From the NCBI GenBank assembly GCA_028865845.1, contig JAGWJK010000005.1, forward strand, positions 1 through 17,013: 17,013 nucleotides of DNA. The letters are read 5' to 3'. The stretch's first letter is position 1. Every line of letters starts with the position of its first letter. The stretch comes from Rhizobiaceae bacterium. GTDB taxonomy: Bacteria; Pseudomonadota; Alphaproteobacteria; Rhizobiales; Rhizobiaceae. Of the stretch, positions 15,586 to 17,013 are shown one piece after another. Position numbers and translations under genes: made by a program. A model generated the notes under the pieces. That model was given only the letters and a program-made list of their open reading frames with translations. It searched no databases and was not told where the DNA came from.

Positions 15586-16005
15586 TTACTGCGTTGCTGC
15601 CGGCGCGGACGTCGTGTTGGTCTGTTGCGCGTGCTGTTCGCAATTCGGGGTGCAGGACAGGACCGAGCGGTCGGTTTGGCGGTAGACGCGCACCGTATTG
15701 CCTTCATCGATGGAGACCAGCACGCGTTCGTCGACGATGGCATTACCGTCGGCGTCGAGCAGTACGATGTTCGTGGTGCCGAACGCACGGCCGGTGAGAA
15801 CGATGGTCTTCGGATCGGCAACGGTTGCGTCGGCCACCTGCGCATTGCCGACGATGACTTTGCTGACGGGGCGGTCGAGCTTCAACACGCGCGCGTGGTC
15901 CATATAGACGCGCAGCATATCGTCGGCAGCCTGCGAAAACTGCGGCATCAGGCCCGCCACGGCGACGATGGAGGCTAAAAATACGGTTCTGCCGCGAATG
16001 GGCAT
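15586..16005 (-). CDS. Stand-alone pilus assembly/secretin N-terminal domain protein (CpaC N-domain-like)
   Basis: A 139-residue exported protein. Residues 1-26 are a signal peptide ending FSQA|ADD. The following about 80 residues (LRVYMDHARVLKLDRPVSKV, then VGNAQVADATVADPKTIVLTG and GTTNIVLLDADG) match the 'pilus formation protein N-terminal' domain that precedes the secretin domain in CpaC/RcpA proteins. Here the protein ends soon after with VLSCTPNCEQ and a polar Ser/Thr/Gln tail; there is no secretin beta-barrel part. ATG at 16005 is chosen because GAGG lies 7 nt upstream and the signal peptide then starts correctly; a longer reading from 16179 has no such support. It is divergent from the Flp pilin gene and upstream of two TadE-like genes. 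Likely a periplasmic accessory of the pilus secretin; precise role unknown. Confidence 0.84.
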   Translation of the reverse strand: MPIRGRTVFLASIVAVAGLMPQFSQAADDMLRVYMDHARVLKLDRPVSKVIVGNAQVADATVADPKTIVLTGRAFGTTNIVLLDADGNAIVDERVLVSIDEGNTVRVYRQTDRSVLSCTPNCEQHAQQTNTTSAPAATQ

Positions 16006-16411
16006 GGTCTGGCCTCGTGAAACGAATGGCGGGAACGACTGCCGGATAGAATGAGAAAGAATGGTGAATGAACGGTTAAGCAAAGGGCGCTCCGTATAAT
16101 AACGATGCAAGTCCTGTGTCTTGGTCTTCCATTTCGGGATTTCCGCTTGCCGCCCGCAATGTTCTGACACAAGTCGCACATGGTGCTAATGAATTTATTT
16201 CTAATAGTTTCCGGGAAGCTAAAGATTTTCTTTAAAAATGCTTCGAATACTCCCGATTGATATTAACTGTTCTGTTCGCGTTTTAGAATTTCCGATCTGT
16301 TAACCCATTTCCTTAAAGCGATGGAAACGGCAGGCGACTACCGTGTTGCTCATCCGATCAACGGCAAACAGTTGGCGGACGTGCTGTCAACAAAGTGAGT
16401 GGAGTTAAATA
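16006..16411. promoter_or_regulatory. 406-bp divergent regulatory region of the pilus locus
   Basis: This region separates the minus-strand pilus N-domain gene from the plus-strand Flp pilin gene. It is AT-rich from about 16180 to 16320. For the pilin, TAGAAT at 16284-16289 is a near-consensus -10 but lacks a -35 at normal distance; TTAAC occurs at 16263 and 16300. TTAA-N9-TTAA at 16300-16316 resembles a CtrA site, but the spacer is 9 rather than 7. GGAG at 16401-16404 is the pilin ribosome binding site. An optional 25-codon reading frame lies at 16321-16398. Confidence 0.5.
16321..16398 (+). other. Possible 25-codon leader ORF upstream of the pilin gene
   Basis: ATG at 16321 opens a frame of 25 codons (METAGDYRVAHPINGKQL and a short rest) ending in TGA at 16396-16398, 13 nt before the pilin ATG. 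Its ribosome binding site is poor and no family is recognised. It may be chance, but its position would allow it to influence pilin translation. Confidence 0.15.
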
Positions 16412-16594
16412 ATGACCAAGCTTTTCACGCGTTTTCTGAAAGATGAATCCGGTGCGACCGCAATTGAATACGGCCTGATCGCAGCTCTGATCTCCGTAGC
16501 TATTATCGCTGGCGCAACGACCCTGGGCAATTCGCTCAGCACGACTTTCAATAGCATCTCTACGCAGATGACCACTGCTTCTACTGCACACTAA
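16412..16594 (+). CDS. flp: Flp family type IVb pilin
   Basis: A 60-residue major pilin of the Tad/Flp type (ctpA/pilA-like in Rhizobiaceae). A short leader MTKLFTRFLKDESG ends at Gly14; cleavage there leaves a 46-residue mature pilin starting ATAIEYGLIAALISVAIIAG. Glu19 (+5) and Tyr20 (+6) are the canonical Flp motif. The remaining tail is Ser/Thr-rich (NSLSTTFNSISTQMTT). GGAG 7 nt upstream gives a strong start at 16412. A 14-bp terminator hairpin follows, so the pilin is probably made from its own abundant short transcript with partial read-through into cpaA. Exported and polymerised on the cell surface; in related bacteria such pili act in attachment and biofilm formation. Confidence 0.96.
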   Translation: MTKLFTRFLKDESGATAIEYGLIAALISVAIIAGATTLGNSLSTTFNSISTQMTTASTAH

Positions 16595-16626
16595 TTGTCT
16601 GCAGTGCCATAGCGGCAAGTCGCTCT

Positions 16627-16658
16627 CGAAAACCGCTCATATTAATGAGCGGTTTTCG
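16627..16658 (+). terminator. Strong intrinsic terminator after the pilin gene
   Basis: CGAAAACCGCTCAT (16627-16640) and ATGAGCGGTTTTCG (16645-16658) form a perfect 14-bp stem with an ATTA loop, followed by GTATTTT. The 3' arm itself includes TTTT. It lies 33 nt after the pilin stop and 31 nt before cpaA, so it would limit expression of downstream pilus genes relative to pilin. Confidence 0.88.
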
Positions 16659-16688
16659 GTATTTTAGGGTTGCCCAAGGGGATATCGG

Positions 16689-17013
16689 ATGCTTGAAGCC
16701 GCGACATTGCTTATCTTCCCCCTCTGCCTGACGGCCGCAGCCCTCTCGGATCTGTTTACCATGACGATCCCCAATCGGGTGTCGTTGATCCTGCTCGGCG
16801 CCTTCGTCGTGCTCGCGCCGCTGCTCGGTGTGCCGCTTCCTTTGATCGGGATGCATTTCGCAGCCGCCGCGATCGTCTTCTTCGTCTGCTTTGCGCTCTT
16901 TGCCGCCAACGTCATGGGCGGCGGCGATGCCAAGCTGTTGGCCGCCTCGGCGCTCTGGTTCGGTTTCGGCCCGTCGCTGGCGTCGTTTCTGATCTATGTC
17001 ACCTGCATTGGCG
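16689..17013 (+). CDS. cpaA: Prepilin peptidase CpaA (A24 family), N-terminal part, cut by window edge
   Basis: ATG at 16689 with AAGGGG 7 nt upstream opens a frame of 108 complete codons running off the window, beginning MLEAATLLIFPLCLTAAALS. It is a membrane aspartic peptidase that cleaves the leaders of Flp pilin and TadE pseudopilins at the cytoplasmic face. Both catalytic aspartates of the family are present: Asp21 in LSDLFTMTIPNR and Asp80 in MGGGDAKLLAA. Hydrophobic segments at about 5-20, 32-48, 55-74 and from 85 on fit the small CpaA/TadV type without the N-methylation domain of classical PilD. Position directly after the pilin gene is the normal cpa/ctp order. The C-terminal part lies outside the window. 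Confidence 0.93.
   Translation, partial: MLEAATLLIFPLCLTAAALSDLFTMTIPNRVSLILLGAFVVLAPLLGVPLPLIGMHFAAAAIVFFVCFALFAANVMGGGDAKLLAASALWFGFGPSLASFLIYVTCIG

Noticed and set aside
16300..16316. CtrA binding site upstream of the pilin gene
   Set aside because: TTAA-N9-TTAA has the wrong spacer (consensus N7); only a half-site similarity remains.

Overview
The window looks like a stretch of chromosome from an alphaproteobacterium of the Rhizobiaceae, probably Rhizobium sensu stricto. This is an inference from protein style, high-GC codon use, the nucleoside catabolic genes and an Flp/Ctp-type pilus locus; no database search was possible. I see no transposase, integrase, CRISPR array or plasmid/phage origin, so it reads as core or near-core chromosome.

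Left part (1-2057): the N-terminus of a cupin-containing AraC-type regulator, cut by the window edge, is divergent from a short-chain dehydrogenase/reductase. Then come tRNA-Ser(GGA) on the minus strand with a recognisable promoter, and a small conserved-looking membrane protein of unknown function.

Centre (2058-14073): a nucleoside import and salvage island in two converging blocks. The plus-strand block holds a BMP-family nucleoside-binding lipoprotein-like/periplasmic protein, a double ABC ATPase, two permeases, then cdd, punA, deoC and deoA with junctions of +9 to -4 nt. The first gene is separated from the rest by a strong intrinsic terminator, so the binding protein is probably made in excess. 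The minus-strand block is deoB-add (4-nt overlap) followed by upp. Together they import nucleosides, deaminate cytidine and adenosine, split them by phosphorolysis, convert (deoxy)ribose-1-phosphate to the 5-phosphate (DeoB), cleave deoxyribose-5-phosphate (DeoC) and recover uracil as UMP (Upp). A small membrane-anchored retropepsin-like protease gene lies between the blocks and converges on deoA with only 5 nt between stops.

Right part (14206-17013): a Tad/Flp (Ctp-like) pilus locus. On the minus strand are a stand-alone periplasmic 'pilus formation N-terminal' domain protein and two overlapping TadE-like pseudopilin genes. On the plus strand are the Flp pilin gene, a strong terminator, and the start of the cpaA prepilin peptidase gene. 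Pilin and both TadE proteins share the same G|xxxxE processing motif, so the CpaA encoded next door is the likely processor of all three.

I did not find a clear, wholly undescribed system. The most interesting leads are the structured 416-bp leader of the nucleoside transporter (long spaced inverted repeat, GC hairpin, possible sigma-54 element), the stand-alone CpaC-like N-domain with its tandem TadE partners and terminal Cys motifs, and a cytidine deaminase with Pro in place of the zinc-site Arg.
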